Of a DNA stretch of 64,000 nucleotides, positions 36,138 to 46,854 are shown piece by piece. The stretch covers positions 56,410,108 through 56,474,107 of the forward strand of contig OY755044.1 of the NCBI GenBank assembly GCA_963576565.1. The letters run 5' to 3'. Position 1 is the first letter of the stretch. Each line of letters begins with the position of its first letter. The notes beneath the pieces are model-generated. The model saw only the letters and a list, made by a program, of their open reading frames with translations. It was not told the DNA's origin and did no database searches. The DNA is from Aspidapion aeneum. Lineage: Eukaryota; Arthropoda; Insecta; Coleoptera; Brentidae. The position numbers were made by a program, and so were the translations under genes.

Positions 36138-36358
36138 AGTAGTAGGTTTAAGCGGGTGCTGGACCACTTTTGAGGAGGGAATGACCTTGAATGACCTTGA
36201 CGGTCGTTGCCTTGTTTTATGTAGAGACGAATAGTTTGAGTAGTATATTTGACCTTAAAAAGTTGTGAAGGTCATTATGTTGACCTTGAATGACCTTGAC
36301 GATCGTTGCGTTTTTATATGTAGAGACGAATAGTCCAAGTAGTATTTTTGACCTTGAA
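36138..36358 (+). repeat. Polinton left terminal inverted repeat
   Basis: It matches the reverse complement of 53010-53230 with only a few differences. It holds two related halves and five exact TGACCTTGA motifs (36182-36190, 36192-36200, 36281-36289, 36291-36299, 36349-36357), i.e. TCAAGGTCA on the other strand. Confidence 0.92.
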
Positions 36359-36569
36359 AAAAATAATCCAAAATTATAGTAAAAATGTGTATTTTTTAAC
36401 CTTCAGAATCTTTAACATTGCTTTATTTGCCCGCTTTTTAGATATATTATTTTCTGTAGACTTTACCCCCACTAAACTAACACCCAACAAGTATTTAAAT
36501 AAAAATAAATATCAGAAGAGTACTATTAAAGTTTCTTTACTTCAACGGTGAATTTCAAATTAGTAGAAA

Positions 36570-37102
36570 ATGAATTCAAAGCAGCAAATTATTGATTTGG
36601 ATGATTTCACCAGTCAAGACATCGACAATTTGATAAAAGATATTGGGAATGAGTTTCAAGCCGAACAGCAGCCAGAGCCACAGCTAGAACCACAGCCAGA
36701 ATCACAGCCGCAGCTACAAATGGAGCTACAACGTGACGTACATAAAATCAAAAATGGAAGAGTTGGTAAAAGAAAGTACATTAAAAAAACGAAGACACGC
36801 ATTTTATCAACAGCTCCAACTCCGACAGCAATTCCAATAGCAATTCCCTCAACATCGAGGGATCAGCTAGTCCAGCAAACCGTAGCCGCAAATGTCACAA
36901 CAATAGAAAGCCAAACGATAGAGCAGGCTATCCAAATCCTACGGGTGAAAGAAGCTGCGTGGAGCAGCTTAAACAAAGAGTGGATCTACTCAAAGCAGAG
37001 ATTCAACGACTACAAAGAGAGACCGAAGGTGTGGAGGAAGAATTCCAAGCAAAATTAAATGACTACAATAAGCTAAAGGATCTTTTTTATGCTTTTCTTT
37101 AA
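36570..37102 (+). pseudogene. Polinton accessory protein with C-terminal coiled coil (frameshifted)
   Basis: I do not recognise a family. The frame from ATG 36570 encodes an acidic start (IIDLDDFTSQDIDNLI), a Glu/Pro/Gln repeat (PEPQLEPQPESQP), a basic segment KRKYIKKTKTR and a low-complexity middle, and would end at 37058. The neighbouring frame, open across 36900-37102, encodes a regular heptad pattern (VEQLKQRVDLLKAEIQRLQ) up to a stop at 37100-37102, so the original protein very likely ended in a coiled coil and one small indel now switches frames. It is the first gene inside the left repeat and is read rightward. A scaffold or DNA-associated role is conceivable but not shown. Confidence 0.6.
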
Positions 37103-37798
37103 ATTTTTAACATTTTTTTATTGTAACATATTTAGTTTTTATATAAAATTATTAGTTAGCCAATATATAACTTTATGAAACAAAAAAAAAACAATTTAAA
37201 TATGTAAAATATAATAAATCTATATTAAGAAAAAAAACATTATGGTAATTTAATAACAAACAAAAAAATTTGTATAATTTTTTAATTTTGGTTACTATTT
37301 TATAGTTGAACTTTATAGAATAAACTTTAATATAGAAAAGAATATTATGCTAATGCAAAAAACAAAGTATTAAAAATAATTTTTAAACTTTAGTTTGTTT
37401 ATAAAAGAGTAAAATTTCATAGTGTAGAATAAACCAATTTGTAGAAAAGATCTAATTTAAGAAAAAAAACAAACTTTTAAAAAGAATTTTTAAACTTTGG
37501 TTTGTTTATAAGAGAGCAAGATTGCATGGAATAGCATATAAAAATGAAACTTAAAAACGTATTTTTTTACCATTTTTAACTTTAGTTTGTGCATAAATGA
37601 ACAAAATTTGCATTACTATAATTTAAAAATTGAATATTGATGTGATTCAAAAGATAGGATTTTTACAAATGGTTTCATTTTAAAATTGTTAGATGAAAAT
37701 TTTTAATTGTTTGGTTTAGTGCCACAGTGCCCCAAACCTCGCACTGAGCTGTGTGTACCAGCCATTTTTATTGTACACCCCAATTAAACTAAACCAGA
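37103..37798. other. AT-rich spacer with degenerate repeats
   Basis: A block resembling aatttttaaactttagtttgt recurs near 37377, 37482 and 37575 (about 100-bp spacing). No gene is seen. The stretch separates two convergent genes. Confidence 0.5.
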
Positions 37799-38164
37799 CT
37801 ACCAACGTTGAGCCTCCTCAAAAGGAGAGTCACCTCTTTCGCTTCCTACATCAGAAATCTCCTCAGAAGGAGGAGAGTCAACTCTCGCTACTTCCCACAC
37901 ACCATAATTGGTATCAGAATCATCATCATCACTCTCCACCACCTCATAATCATCACTGTCTGAGATGTAGACAGGTGATTCGGGTGAATATGGAGGATTG
38001 CTCTGCCTCTCCGTAATTCTTTGATATTGCTCACTACAGACATCGCATCGTCCATTAATTGTAAAAACCTCTACTGGTTTCCAGACATTGCAGAAATTGC
38101 ACTGCACATGCCCATTTTTCAAAAACGGACGAACGATGAGGGTAGGGCGAGCGGTGGATGACAT
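37799..38164 (-). CDS. Polinton small zinc-binding protein with acidic tail
   Basis: The ATG at 38164-38162 gives about 121 residues. The frame extends upstream to 38203 without another ATG. Two CxxC pairs (CNFC about residue 23 and CDVC about residue 41) should bind one zinc. The rest is Asp/Glu/Ser-rich (YISDSDDYEVVESDDDDSDT), ending with a proline-containing acidic region. I know no named family. The fold pattern would suit a protein that contacts DNA or basal transcription factors, with the acidic tail as activation or mimicry segment, but that is inference. It is divergently arranged with the polymerase gene across a 490-bp spacer, and its frame is intact. Confidence 0.65.
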   Translation of the reverse strand: MSSTARPTLIVRPFLKNGHVQCNFCNVWKPVEVFTINGRCDVCSEQYQRITERQSNPPYSPESPVYISDSDDYEVVESDDDDSDTNYGVWEVARVDSPPSEEISDVGSERGDSPFEEAQRW

Positions 38165-38656
38165 TATAGGAAGACAAATCGAGCAAGAATGAGTGTTTAC
38201 CAAATGAGGAGTAAAATATATATACCCATTACAAGCTTATATCAAGGTCAGTGTGAATCGTTGACAATTTTTTCCAAGGTTAAATATGTAATTGCTCATC
38301 AATCTTGTTCAAGGTTAAATGAAGGTCAGTGTATAATTTTTTCCAAGGTTAAAGATGTAATTGCTCATCAATCTTGTTCAAGCTTAAGAATATTTTGCAA
38401 AACCAAAAATAAATTAAAAAATAATACATTTGGCTGTAAATTTTGTTCAATGTCAAACTATTTAGATTTTGCTGTGAACTATGATCAAAAAAAATATATT
38501 TGAGAGTTATCAGATACAGCTGAAGAAAATGAGGTGGAGTGGGGTGTCTGTTATAAAACCCACAACGGGCATAAAAAAAGCATAGTGGTTAAAACAGAGG
38601 TGTTGATGAAAACACCTAATAAATAAATAATTTAAGGTGTAACAAGTAAAGTAACC
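38165..38656. promoter_or_regulatory. Divergent intergenic region with a 78-bp tandem repeat
   Basis: AAGGTCAGTGT at 38245 and 38322 starts two copies of a repeat that also contains attgctcatcaatcttgttc. TCAAGGTCA (38242-38250) is the motif found many times in the terminal repeats. A TATATATACC stretch lies at 38216-38226. An open frame of 104 codons here results from the tandem repeat and is rejected as a gene. Confidence 0.5.
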
Positions 38657-41600
38657 ATGTTGAAGTGTTCAAAATGTGACAAAAGTTTTACTCGAAAAGA
38701 TAATATGGTTAGACATAATAAAACAGCTTGCAAATATAAACATAATGATGATAATACCAATGAGCAACCATTAAAGAAAAGAAAAATAGCTAGTTTAAAA
38801 GTTGATAAAGATTGTGATAAACAATTGGAAATGTAGAGAATGCAAGATTTTCATACCCAAAGATAAATTTTTTGCTCATTGTAGAACACTTCAACATAAA
38901 AATAACTCATGTGCACCATACTCCAATGGTGAATGTGTGGTAAGAAGTGGTCTTAAATGCAGAATAGCAAGTTATAGAATTGCTTCAGAAACTCAGCAAA
39001 AAGACTACAGAAGATTTTTTTATGAGATAAAACCCAAATGTCTAACATTAGTAAAAGAAAATATAGCAAAACACACCTCAATAAAAATTAATATGGAATT
39101 ATTTGCAACGTTTCTTCACCAATCAAAAGAAACCCTAGCTGATAAATCATTTAACACAAATAATAAAATAGTGTGTGATGCCTCTGATTTGGATAATATT
39201 TATGAGTTTTTTATGGATAAAATAATTTCCCAAGCGAGCGAGTTTATGGAGCGAGATTCTGGTAAGATTACTCATTAGTAAAATAAATAATTTTTGTTTA
39301 ATAATAATCAGTGAAACATTTTTTAAATATGGTTGTTTAATTAATAATGTTTTAATATAATTACAGGTTGGACTTTACAACATATATTACACTTGGAAAT
39401 CAACCTCAACAAGTTTCGCCCTATTGGGGGCAATTCATACTTCAAGTTACCCAAATTCATTGAATCTAAACATGCTGTAGTGAATATAAAAAATCAGGAT
39501 AATGCATGTTTTGCATGGGCTGTTACATCAGCTTTATACCCAGTTTCACTTCATGTAGACAGAGTTTCTTCCTACCCCCATTATTCTACAGTTTTAAATC
39601 TTGCAGGTATGGAAATGCCGGTTAAATTGACTGATATATCTAGGTTTGAACAAAACAATAATATTTCAATTAATGTTTATACATTGGAAACCAAATTTGC
39701 AAATAAAAAAATTCAATATGAAGTTGTTGGCCCACTTCGCTATTCCAAGAGAAAACTTGACACTCACATAAACTTATTAATCATAAGTGAAGATTGTAAA
39801 ATTAAAGAAGAAACTCATGAATGTAATAGCGATTGTAATAGAACACATTATTGTTGGATAAAAAATCTTTTAGCTTTGGTTTCCAATCAAATACCAATGT
39901 CGAAACGTAGACTTTATTTTTGCGATGGTTGTTTAGTAAACTTTATAACAGCAGAAAAACTAATATTTCATCAAAAATATGACTGTGGGCAAGTTTACGC
40001 GATAACCCCATCTACAGATTTAAAAACTGATAGATTTGGAAAAACAACACAAGAAAACATGTTAAAGTTCGAAAGTTATGAAAAACAGCTAACAGTTCCC
40101 TTTGTAGTGTATGCTGACTTTGAATCAATTTTACAACCAATGGCAGGTTGTGAACCAGATCCATTAAATTCTTTCACAGTCAAAAATATCATACATAAAC
40201 CATATTCATTTGCATACCTAATTAAATGTTCATTCAATGATGATTTAACAAAATTTAAATTATTCCGTGGTTCAAGCGCAGCAGAAGAATTTGTAGCATG
40301 TATTGAACGTGATCTTAGAGAGCTTCACAATAATTATTTAAGAGATATAGTCCCAATGACACCACTAACACCTGAAGAAAGAAACATAGTGGAAACATGT
40401 GACAAATGTGGAATTTGTGGTAAACCTTTTAACTTATTTGATAAAAAAGTAACCGATCATTGTCACATAACGGGAAAAAAAAGATTTTTAGCTGCACATT
40501 CAACTTGTAACTTACAACATCAATTACCAAATTTCATTCCAATAATTTTTCACAATCTAAGTGGTTATGATTGTCACATGTTTATTAAGGAATTGTGTCA
40601 TCATGGCGATAAAATAGATGTTATTGCAGAAAACAAGGAAAAATATATTTCATTTACAAAATCCATATATGTACATGATTACATGAATTCTGAAGGAAAA
40701 ATCATAAAAAAATATCTACGTCTAAGATTTATAGATAGCTACAAATTTTTTGCTGCATCCCTGGATGAGTTAAGTAAAGGTTTAGATTCAGACTCCTTTT
40801 TAGAAACACACAAACATTTTACATCTGAAGAAGAATTTAGTTTAATGAGACAAAAAGGTGTGTTTCCATATGGATTTATCTCTGACTTAGACAAATTAGA
40901 CGTTACTAATTTACCCACTAAAAACCAATTCTTCGATGATCTAAATGATCAGCATATTACAGATTTAGAATATGATAGAGGGAAAAAAGTATGGAGTCTA
41001 TTTAATTGTAAAACTTTAGGAGACTATTCGGATTTATATTTGAAAACTGATGTTTTAATTTTAACTGATGTTTTTGAAGCATTTCGAAGAAATTCTTTAA
41101 AGACTTATAACCTAGATCCAGCTCAATATTACACGTTGCCATCATTATCATTTGATTGTATGCTTAGAATGACAGAAGTAGAATTAGAGCTATTGACTGA
41201 AATTGACATGATTCATTTCTTTAAAAAAGGGATTCGAGGGGGTGTTAGTCAATGTGTTGATAGAATGCATATAGCAAATAATAAGTACCTTCCAAATTAT
41301 GATCCAAGTATAAAGTCATCCTTTATAATGTATTTGGATGCAACAAATTTATATGGGCATAGTATGTCACAACCACTACCGACAAAAGGTTTTAAATGGC
41401 TCTCACAAGAAGAAATGATAAATTTAAATATTCATAATGTACCAGATGACAGTCCCATAGGATACATTCTTGAAGTAGATGTGTATTATCCAAATGAGTT
41501 GCATGAAGCTCATGCTGATTTTCCTTTTTTGGTGGAAAATATAATCCCTCCAGATTCATCATCCAAATTCCCCAAACTCATTCCAAATTTGCATGATAAA

Positions 41601-42574
41601 ATAAGGTATATTGTACACTATAAAACTTTAAATCAGGCAGTAAGAAATGGGTTAGTAGTCATTCAAACTCATAGAATGTTAAAATTTGAACAATCACCCT
41701 GGTTAAAAAAGTATATCGATACTAACACAAAGCTTCGAAACTCTGCTGATACAAAATTTAAAAAAGATTTATACAAGCTTTTTAATAATGCAGTATTCGG
41801 AAAAACTATGGAAAATGTTGAGAATCATAAAGATATAAAATTAGTTACAAGTTGGGAGAGTATTCGTAGAAGGGCCGGTGCTCGTGCTCTAATCAGTAGA
41901 CCCAATTTTAACAATTGCTCGATATTTACCGAAGAATTAATTGCTGTTCATATGAGTAAACTCAAAATTGTATACAATAAACCAATATATTTGGGTTTTT
42001 GTATTCTGGATTTGTCTAAAACAGTTTTGTATGACTTTTTTATAATACTATAAAAAAAGAGTTTCACAATAGTGCAAGTTTAATGTATACAGATACAGAT
42101 TCTCTAGTACTTAAAATTTACACTGATGATTTCTATAAATTTATGATTGAAAACCCTGAGAAATTCGATACATCTAATTATAATAAAGTAAATAGGTTTA
42201 ATATAAGTAAAAACGAATCTGTTTTTGGTAGAATGAAGGATGAATTTCCTGAAGATCCAATTCTAAGTTTCTATGGAACAGGAGCTAAAGCCTACTATAT
42301 AAACTCAGTCTCAACGGAGGTAAAAAAAGCAAAGGGGGTTAAAAAAAGTGTAATCGATAAGCATTTATCCATTAATGATTATAAAAAAGTTGTCGAAAAA
42401 GATGGTTACTTATTTCGAAAAATGAAATCATTTAAAAGTGATCTACACAATATATACACAGAAACCAGAAACAAAATTGCATTATCTTACCATGATGATA
42501 AAAGGTTTGTTATACCTAACACAAGTCATACACTACCCTGGGGGCACCCACATATCAAGTCATATGAAAAATGA
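38657..42574 (+). pseudogene. pPolB: Protein-primed family B DNA polymerase, spliced, two frameshifts
   Basis: It replicates the element, probably primed by a terminal protein. Exon 1 starts at ATG 38657 with a C2HC finger (KCSKCDKSFTRKDNMVRH), is broken by a frameshift near 38815-38830, then gives a second finger (CRECKIFIPKDKFFAHC) and continues to 39261. A 105-bp intron (GTAAGA...TTACAG, 39262-39366) joins it in phase to exon 2. Exon 2 contains Exo I YADFESIL, Exo II HNLSGYDCH, Exo III YLKTDVLIL, motif A YLDATNLYGHSM, motif B KLFNNAVFGKTMEN and motif C YTDTDSL. An inserted zinc/HNH-like CGICGKPF..DHCHITG block lies before Exo II. A one-base loss in a T run near 42037-42042 separates motif C from the rest. 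Length is as usual for Polinton polymerases. Confidence 0.93.
39262..39366 (+). other. Intron in the Polinton DNA polymerase gene
   Basis: The donor G|GTAAGA and acceptor TTACAG|GT flank 105 bp of very AT-rich sequence with stop codons in the coding frame. Splicing is phase 1 and restores the conserved SGW...LHLE block at the start of the polymerase core. The unspliced frame stops at 39276-39278. Confidence 0.8.
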
Positions 42575-43272
42575 AATATTAGTTATGTTTTAATAAGCGT
42601 ATGGCTTAATTTTAAGTTTTCGAAAATATATAAAAATAAAAAGTATTCTAAAATACAAAAATGTTTTTTTTTTTCATTTTTCTACAACCATTTTGTGAGT
42701 GAGAAATGGCATTCTTTGGCAGAACATGAAAATATTTACAGAAAGTGAAATGGTGACAGATGTATATAACCAAATCCTAAGAATTCACCCTCAAATTATA
42801 CAGTCGATGATGGAGCAGTTATTATTGATTGATTTCCAACTGATGAATAGTTGAATTATTAGGATTTAAAAAAAATTATCAATAATTTAGTGCATCAAGT
42901 TGATGATAGGTGGCGCTATTTCGGAATATATTTAAATAATTGACAAAATTATGATAGATGGCGCTTTTCAAAATTAAGGGCACCATAATTCTAAAACAGT
43001 TTAAGGATACTAATATTCTATAATTGTTTGCTTAGTGACCTTATTAAATTTAAAACTGAAAATCTCAACACCAGGGGTGTTTGTAAATCTTATCAATAAG
43101 TGGCGCTGATGTTGATAGGGTGAGATAAATGGTAGAGGGGGTAAATGGTAGTGGGGGTAAAATTGCTTACTTGGATGCATGATGTGGCGGTAAGCGTTCT
43201 TTCTCGTTCTTCTCTTAGTCGAAGCAACAACTCCTCCTTTTTTTCAAAAAGTTTAAGTAATTTTTTTCGAAA
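42575..43272. other. AT-rich spacer upstream of the 43273 gene
   Basis: No gene is seen. An AATAAA (42634-42640 area) may end the polymerase transcript. Two copies of a gatagRtggcgct block occur near 42904 and 42954. Confidence 0.45.
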
Positions 43273-43956
43273 ATGGCCTCATTTAGTAGTTCAAGTGAAA
43301 GTTATGTGAAGATCGCGAATTTGGTTATGATTGCGGATGGATTACCTGATTTGTCCGTGGAATCACTCGCGAACTTTAATTTGTCCGCGGACGCACTCGC
43401 GAACTTTAATTTGTCCGCGGATGCGGTCGCGAGCGGGGATATGGTCGCGGACTTTAACGCGTTCGCGAACTGTAACGTGTCCGCGGACGCGGAAATGGCG
43501 GCAAATGTGAATGTGGTGGCAGGTGCAAGTGAGGTTGCGGATAACGATTTGGCGCCCATGCGTGAGTACATGATTGACTTTAATCAAAAACTAAGTGACG
43601 GTGAAATGCAACAGTTGTTCGAATCACCAAGCATCGCTGCTTGGTCACCCGGAGCTGCAGATAAATTCCTTAATAATTTTCAGCCGTTTGCGAGTGACTC
43701 GGTGGTGGATCTGGTGGAGGAGCAACAGTCAACCATTTTTAATGCCATTGTAGGTGAGGATGGTGTATTGGCCCCAACATCTCCATTCAACGTGGGTGTT
43801 TCCGGAGAGAGACCTCTTTCTCCGGAATTAAGTAATCGTCGTGGAAGAGTATCGATGACAGGGCGGAAGCGGGGGCGAAGGCCCCAGGGGGGGTCCAATA
43901 GGTTTTTTTTTAAGTATCAATTAAAATTGAGACTTGTAATTTTTTTCATGTCTTAA
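43273..43956 (+). CDS. Polinton accessory protein with internal repeats and a basic motif
   Basis: I do not recognise this 227-residue protein. Residues 30-80 contain a tandem LANFNLSADA unit (30-bp DNA repeat at 43362-43421) and further related ADFNAFANCNVSADAE stretches, giving an Ala/Asn/Asp-rich, probably flexible or solenoid-like region. The middle is acidic. Residues 195-213 hold RRGRVSMTGRKRGRRPQGG, which looks like a nuclear localisation or DNA-binding AT-hook-type segment (GRKRGRRP). The last 17 residues are read from T-rich sequence and may not belong to the real product: a splice or frameshift there is possible. The coding part is clearly GC-richer than its surroundings, consistent with a real gene. 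Confidence 0.6.
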   Translation: MASFSSSSESYVKIANLVMIADGLPDLSVESLANFNLSADALANFNLSADAVASGDMVADFNAFANCNVSADAEMAANVNVVAGASEVADNDLAPMREYMIDFNQKLSDGEMQQLFESPSIAAWSPGAADKFLNNFQPFASDSVVDLVEEQQSTIFNAIVGEDGVLAPTSPFNVGVSGERPLSPELSNRRGRVSMTGRKRGRRPQGGSNRFFFKYQLKLRLVIFFMS

Positions 43957-44736
43957 AATAGACGTTTTTTCTTAATATCTTGTAAAGTAGGGTCTTAATT
44001 GAACATTTTTAAGAGATAAAAATTGTGGAAAAATAGGTTAGCTTTCGATCTGTTAAAATTTTATTGTGATATTAATATTATTTTAACAGTTATGATCAAT
44101 TTAATTAAAATAGTAACAATTTTAATTGGGCTATTATGTCATTATCTCCTAAAATTAAAGTCCAGCAAAAATTTTTATATGATAAGAATTGTCAACGCAT
44201 TCTTGATTAATCGATTGAAATAATTATTTTTTGTAATAGCCTTATTAGTTTAGAAGCTAAACCCATTTGTAACTGAATAGACATCTACCCCACTTGACAA
44301 AATGTGTTTTTATTTGTTTTATTATGTAAATATCTCCAAAAATTAAACTTTTCCAAAAAAATTTATATGATAAAATTTGTTTGGATATGGTTGTTGAATC
44401 GATGGAATGAATTATTTTTGTAATAGCTTTATTAGTTTGGAGACTACACTTATTTTAATTGAATAATTTACCATCTATTCTCCAAGTAAATATGTGTTTT
44501 ATCAATTTTATTATGTGAATAGGTGTGCAATTGAGTATTCAAATTTGTTATAGCTTAATCATAAGTATAAAAATATAAAAACAAATAGTATTCTATAAAA
44601 TGTGTTTTATTTAAACTTTATTTAAGAAAAATATATTTATATCTAAATCATTTTAAAATACAAAATTCAAAACATTTATTTTCATTTAAATCATTAAAAT
44701 ACATTCAAAAATATTATAAATAAAATTACATTGAAA
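43957..44736. repeat. Spacer with three imperfect copies of an about 185-bp unit
   Basis: AATCGATTGAAATAATTA (44208) and AATCGATGGAATGAATTA (44396) start comparable units that include taatagcYttattagttt and tatgtgttttat. A third, more degraded copy lies at about 44040-44200. The tandem array lies between convergently transcribed genes and is non-coding. Confidence 0.6.
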
Positions 44737-45952
44737 TTAACCCCTTGTTACAGTACCATTTAGAATATTATAGGAAATTAGGGAATCATGAATAAGTAAA
44801 GCATACACTTTTACATCATTTGGAAATTTAGATTTTCTGGTGTTAAAATCCAATTTAATATCCACTGTTGATGAGGTTATTGAATCTTGTTGATGCGAAG
44901 CATCAATAACAATTAATGGGTTTTGAATAAGACTATTTAAATCAAGCATTGGTTCATTACATGTTTTTCCATAGTAACTGCTTTGAAAATTTTGATATGC
45001 ATAGTAGGCAGGACCGCATAATCTTTTTGAAAAATCGAGACTCCACCTCTCATAGGGGAAAACTATCGAATTAATATATAATCTAATATCAGCCAAATCA
45101 GCAGAGATAAATTCTGTGGCATCTTTGTCTCTGGCATTGCAATTTTCAGTCTTTTGAAATCCAATAATAATGTATCGTGGTTTTTCCAAATTCGTACTAC
45201 TTCTTACTGCCCACGTATCAGAAGCTGTGCTCCGAAGAAGAGGCAGTTCATATAGGTCCCACATGCGATAGGCAGCTTTGATATTAACATTATTACCACC
45301 CTTATTAATTTTAGATAGAATTTTAATCCTTTGACGATCCTCTGGAATTATGTGCCGGATTTTCCATTCGATTTTATCTATGGAGATTTCCGCATCAACT
45401 TCACCAATATAACAATTATTGAAGGTGTGAGCTATTACGAGAATCAGTTCCTGTTTTTGATTAAAAATGCCCCTTCTATAGTCCTCTGCAAATCCCATCA
45501 AGTATTTTAATGGGAGTCTTCCACTAAATACATGACTTGTTTTGTCCAATATGCATTGATTGGCTTCTGTTAAACCCCAACCGTATGTTGAAAGAAGCTT
45601 TTCTTGACTACTTCCAAATGAAACAATGGTTTTTAGTTCCTGGTTTTCGAACAACGCAAATTTGTTCATCACCCATTTCATACCGAATTTCTTCGAATAA
45701 AAAAGCAAGAGCATTATTTGATAAGTAGCATCTTTTAGATGCATCACTTGGTGTAAACTTTCCTTCTATATAAATATAACTTTCGGAAACATCCAAAATT
45801 AGATCTTGAAATTGAATTGGGATACGAATTTCATCTGAGTTTTTAAAAGATGGTGTTCCATAGGGTTTATAACTATGCTCTTCCAGACTTATAATTGAAT
45901 TCTCAAAAATTGGTTCATTAAATGCTTCTAACTTTTCACTAGTTGAAATCAT
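44737..45952 (-). pseudogene. MCP: Polinton major capsid protein (double jelly-roll), one frameshift
   Basis: Forms the icosahedral shell in the polintovirus model. The gene starts at ATG 45952 and reads YGTPSFKNSDEIRIPIQ, the conserved start of Polinton capsid proteins, then FLFEEIRYEMGDEQI. A one-base change in an A run near 45639 moves the rest to the frame ending at 44737, with SGRLPLKYLMGFAEDY, a WKIRHIIPED block, WAVRS..EKPRYIIIGFQ, and FPYERWSLDF further on. About 405 residues in total. The start lies one base after the stop of a 54-residue ORF, and the penton gene is immediately upstream of that, so the three were probably transcribed together. Identification is from motif pattern and gene order, with high certainty. 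Confidence 0.9.
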
Positions 45953-45953
45953 T

Positions 45954-46118
45954 TTAAACAGTTTTTTTTAAATGTAAACCAAGTGATTTCAAAAACACTT
46001 TTTCTCCTGTGGACAATTTAGATCTTTCTCTTGACAAGTCTTTAACATGAATGGTTTTTCTACTGCTTCTGCATCGGTTTTTATTTGGATAGCTGTGATG
46101 ATCATAACAATAACCCAT
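45954..46118 (-). CDS. Small basic ORF between penton and major capsid genes (54 aa)
   Basis: ATG at 46118-46116, stop at 45956-45954. The product begins MGYCYDHHSYPNKNRCRS, with two Cys, three His and three Tyr in the first 20 residues, followed by a Lys/Arg/Ser-rich part (KDLSRERSKLSTGEKVF). It starts 6 bp after the penton stop and ends 1 bp before the capsid ATG, a packing that would be unlikely for non-coding spacer in a cluster where all other intergenic gaps are equally short. A role as a small virion component, cement or DNA-condensing peptide is guesswork. The frame is intact although its neighbour is broken. Confidence 0.6.
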   Translation of the reverse strand: MGYCYDHHSYPNKNRCRSSRKTIHVKDLSRERSKLSTGEKVFLKSLGLHLKKTV

Positions 46119-46123
46119 TTTCG

Positions 46124-46849
46124 TTATAACCTTTTAAGCTCTAATTTAACAATTATTTTTTCTCTTTGAAAATTAATGAGCTTTCCTCTATCATCCACGA
46201 TCCTTAGTGTAATGTTGTCGATAAACTGACGACCCTCTGGTTGAATTGGCATATAAATGATATTTGTTGGTTCTTTAGTTAGCTTATACCCAGGTTCCAC
46301 ATCAATGTCAAATTCATAAATAGAGTGCGCCTGTTCTGAATTTAAATATGCACCGGTTGTTATATTGCAATCTACTCTTATAATGCGAACTTTTGTAATA
46401 TCAACTATTGTTGAAGATTCATGAATCTCATTGGGCTTTAGTCGCTCTTCATTTGCAAATCCCAACAACTGTCCAATTGAGTTGTAGTGCTTAAAGTGAA
46501 GTACATACTTTGACTTAATTTCGCATTTCAAAATGCTATTGTTTGCACGTAAGCTAAAAATATTTTCATCTAGATCTTTTGCACCTTTTTGAAGAGCTTT
46601 AAGCATTGCATCATGTATTTGGGTTATTTCGTATGCACCAGGAGGTATTTTTAACATTACTGGCCCTCCCCAGTTTGGCTTACTAAATCCAAACCAATTG
46701 TTAGTTTCATCTATGTTAAAAATTGAATTATATGAATAAAATCCTATAAGACCCAGTCCATATTTTTCTCTGTTGTTTGCCTCTATAGGAGGATAGAAGT
46801 TGGCACTTAAAATACTTGAATAACCACTTAATGTAAAAGTATAAGACAT
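46124..46849 (-). CDS. mCP: Polinton penton/minor capsid protein (single jelly-roll)
   Basis: The intact 241-residue protein begins MSYTFTLSGYSSILSANFYPPI, a typical start of the Polinton minor capsid protein, followed by a GLIGFYSYNSIFNI strand region, IPPGAYEITQIHDAML, a LLGFANEERL block, and VRVDCNI-type and IIYMPIQPEGRQFIDNITLRIVDD strands near the end. In Polintons this is the single jelly-roll protein expected at the vertices. No transmembrane segment. The gene lies between a 128-residue ORF (6 bp upstream) and the 54-residue ORF (6 bp downstream) in the minus-strand morphogenesis cluster. Confidence 0.88.
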   Translation of the reverse strand: MSYTFTLSGYSSILSANFYPPIEANNREKYGLGLIGFYSYNSIFNIDETNNWFGFSKPNWGGPVMLKIPPGAYEITQIHDAMLKALQKGAKDLDENIFSLRANNSILKCEIKSKYVLHFKHYNSIGQLLGFANEERLKPNEIHESSTIVDITKVRIIRVDCNITTGAYLNSEQAHSIYEFDIDVEPGYKLTKEPTNIIYMPIQPEGRQFIDNITLRIVDDRGKLINFQREKIIVKLELKRL

Positions 46850-46854
46850 TTTTT

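Noticed and set aside
38189..38503. 104-codon frame upstream of the polymerase
   Set aside because: Consists of the 78-bp tandem repeat (multiple of three) in a promoter region.
42037..42042. Programmed frameshift in the polymerase gene
   Set aside because: A T run before motif C; losing one T is a simpler explanation, and Polinton polymerases are not known to need frameshifting.
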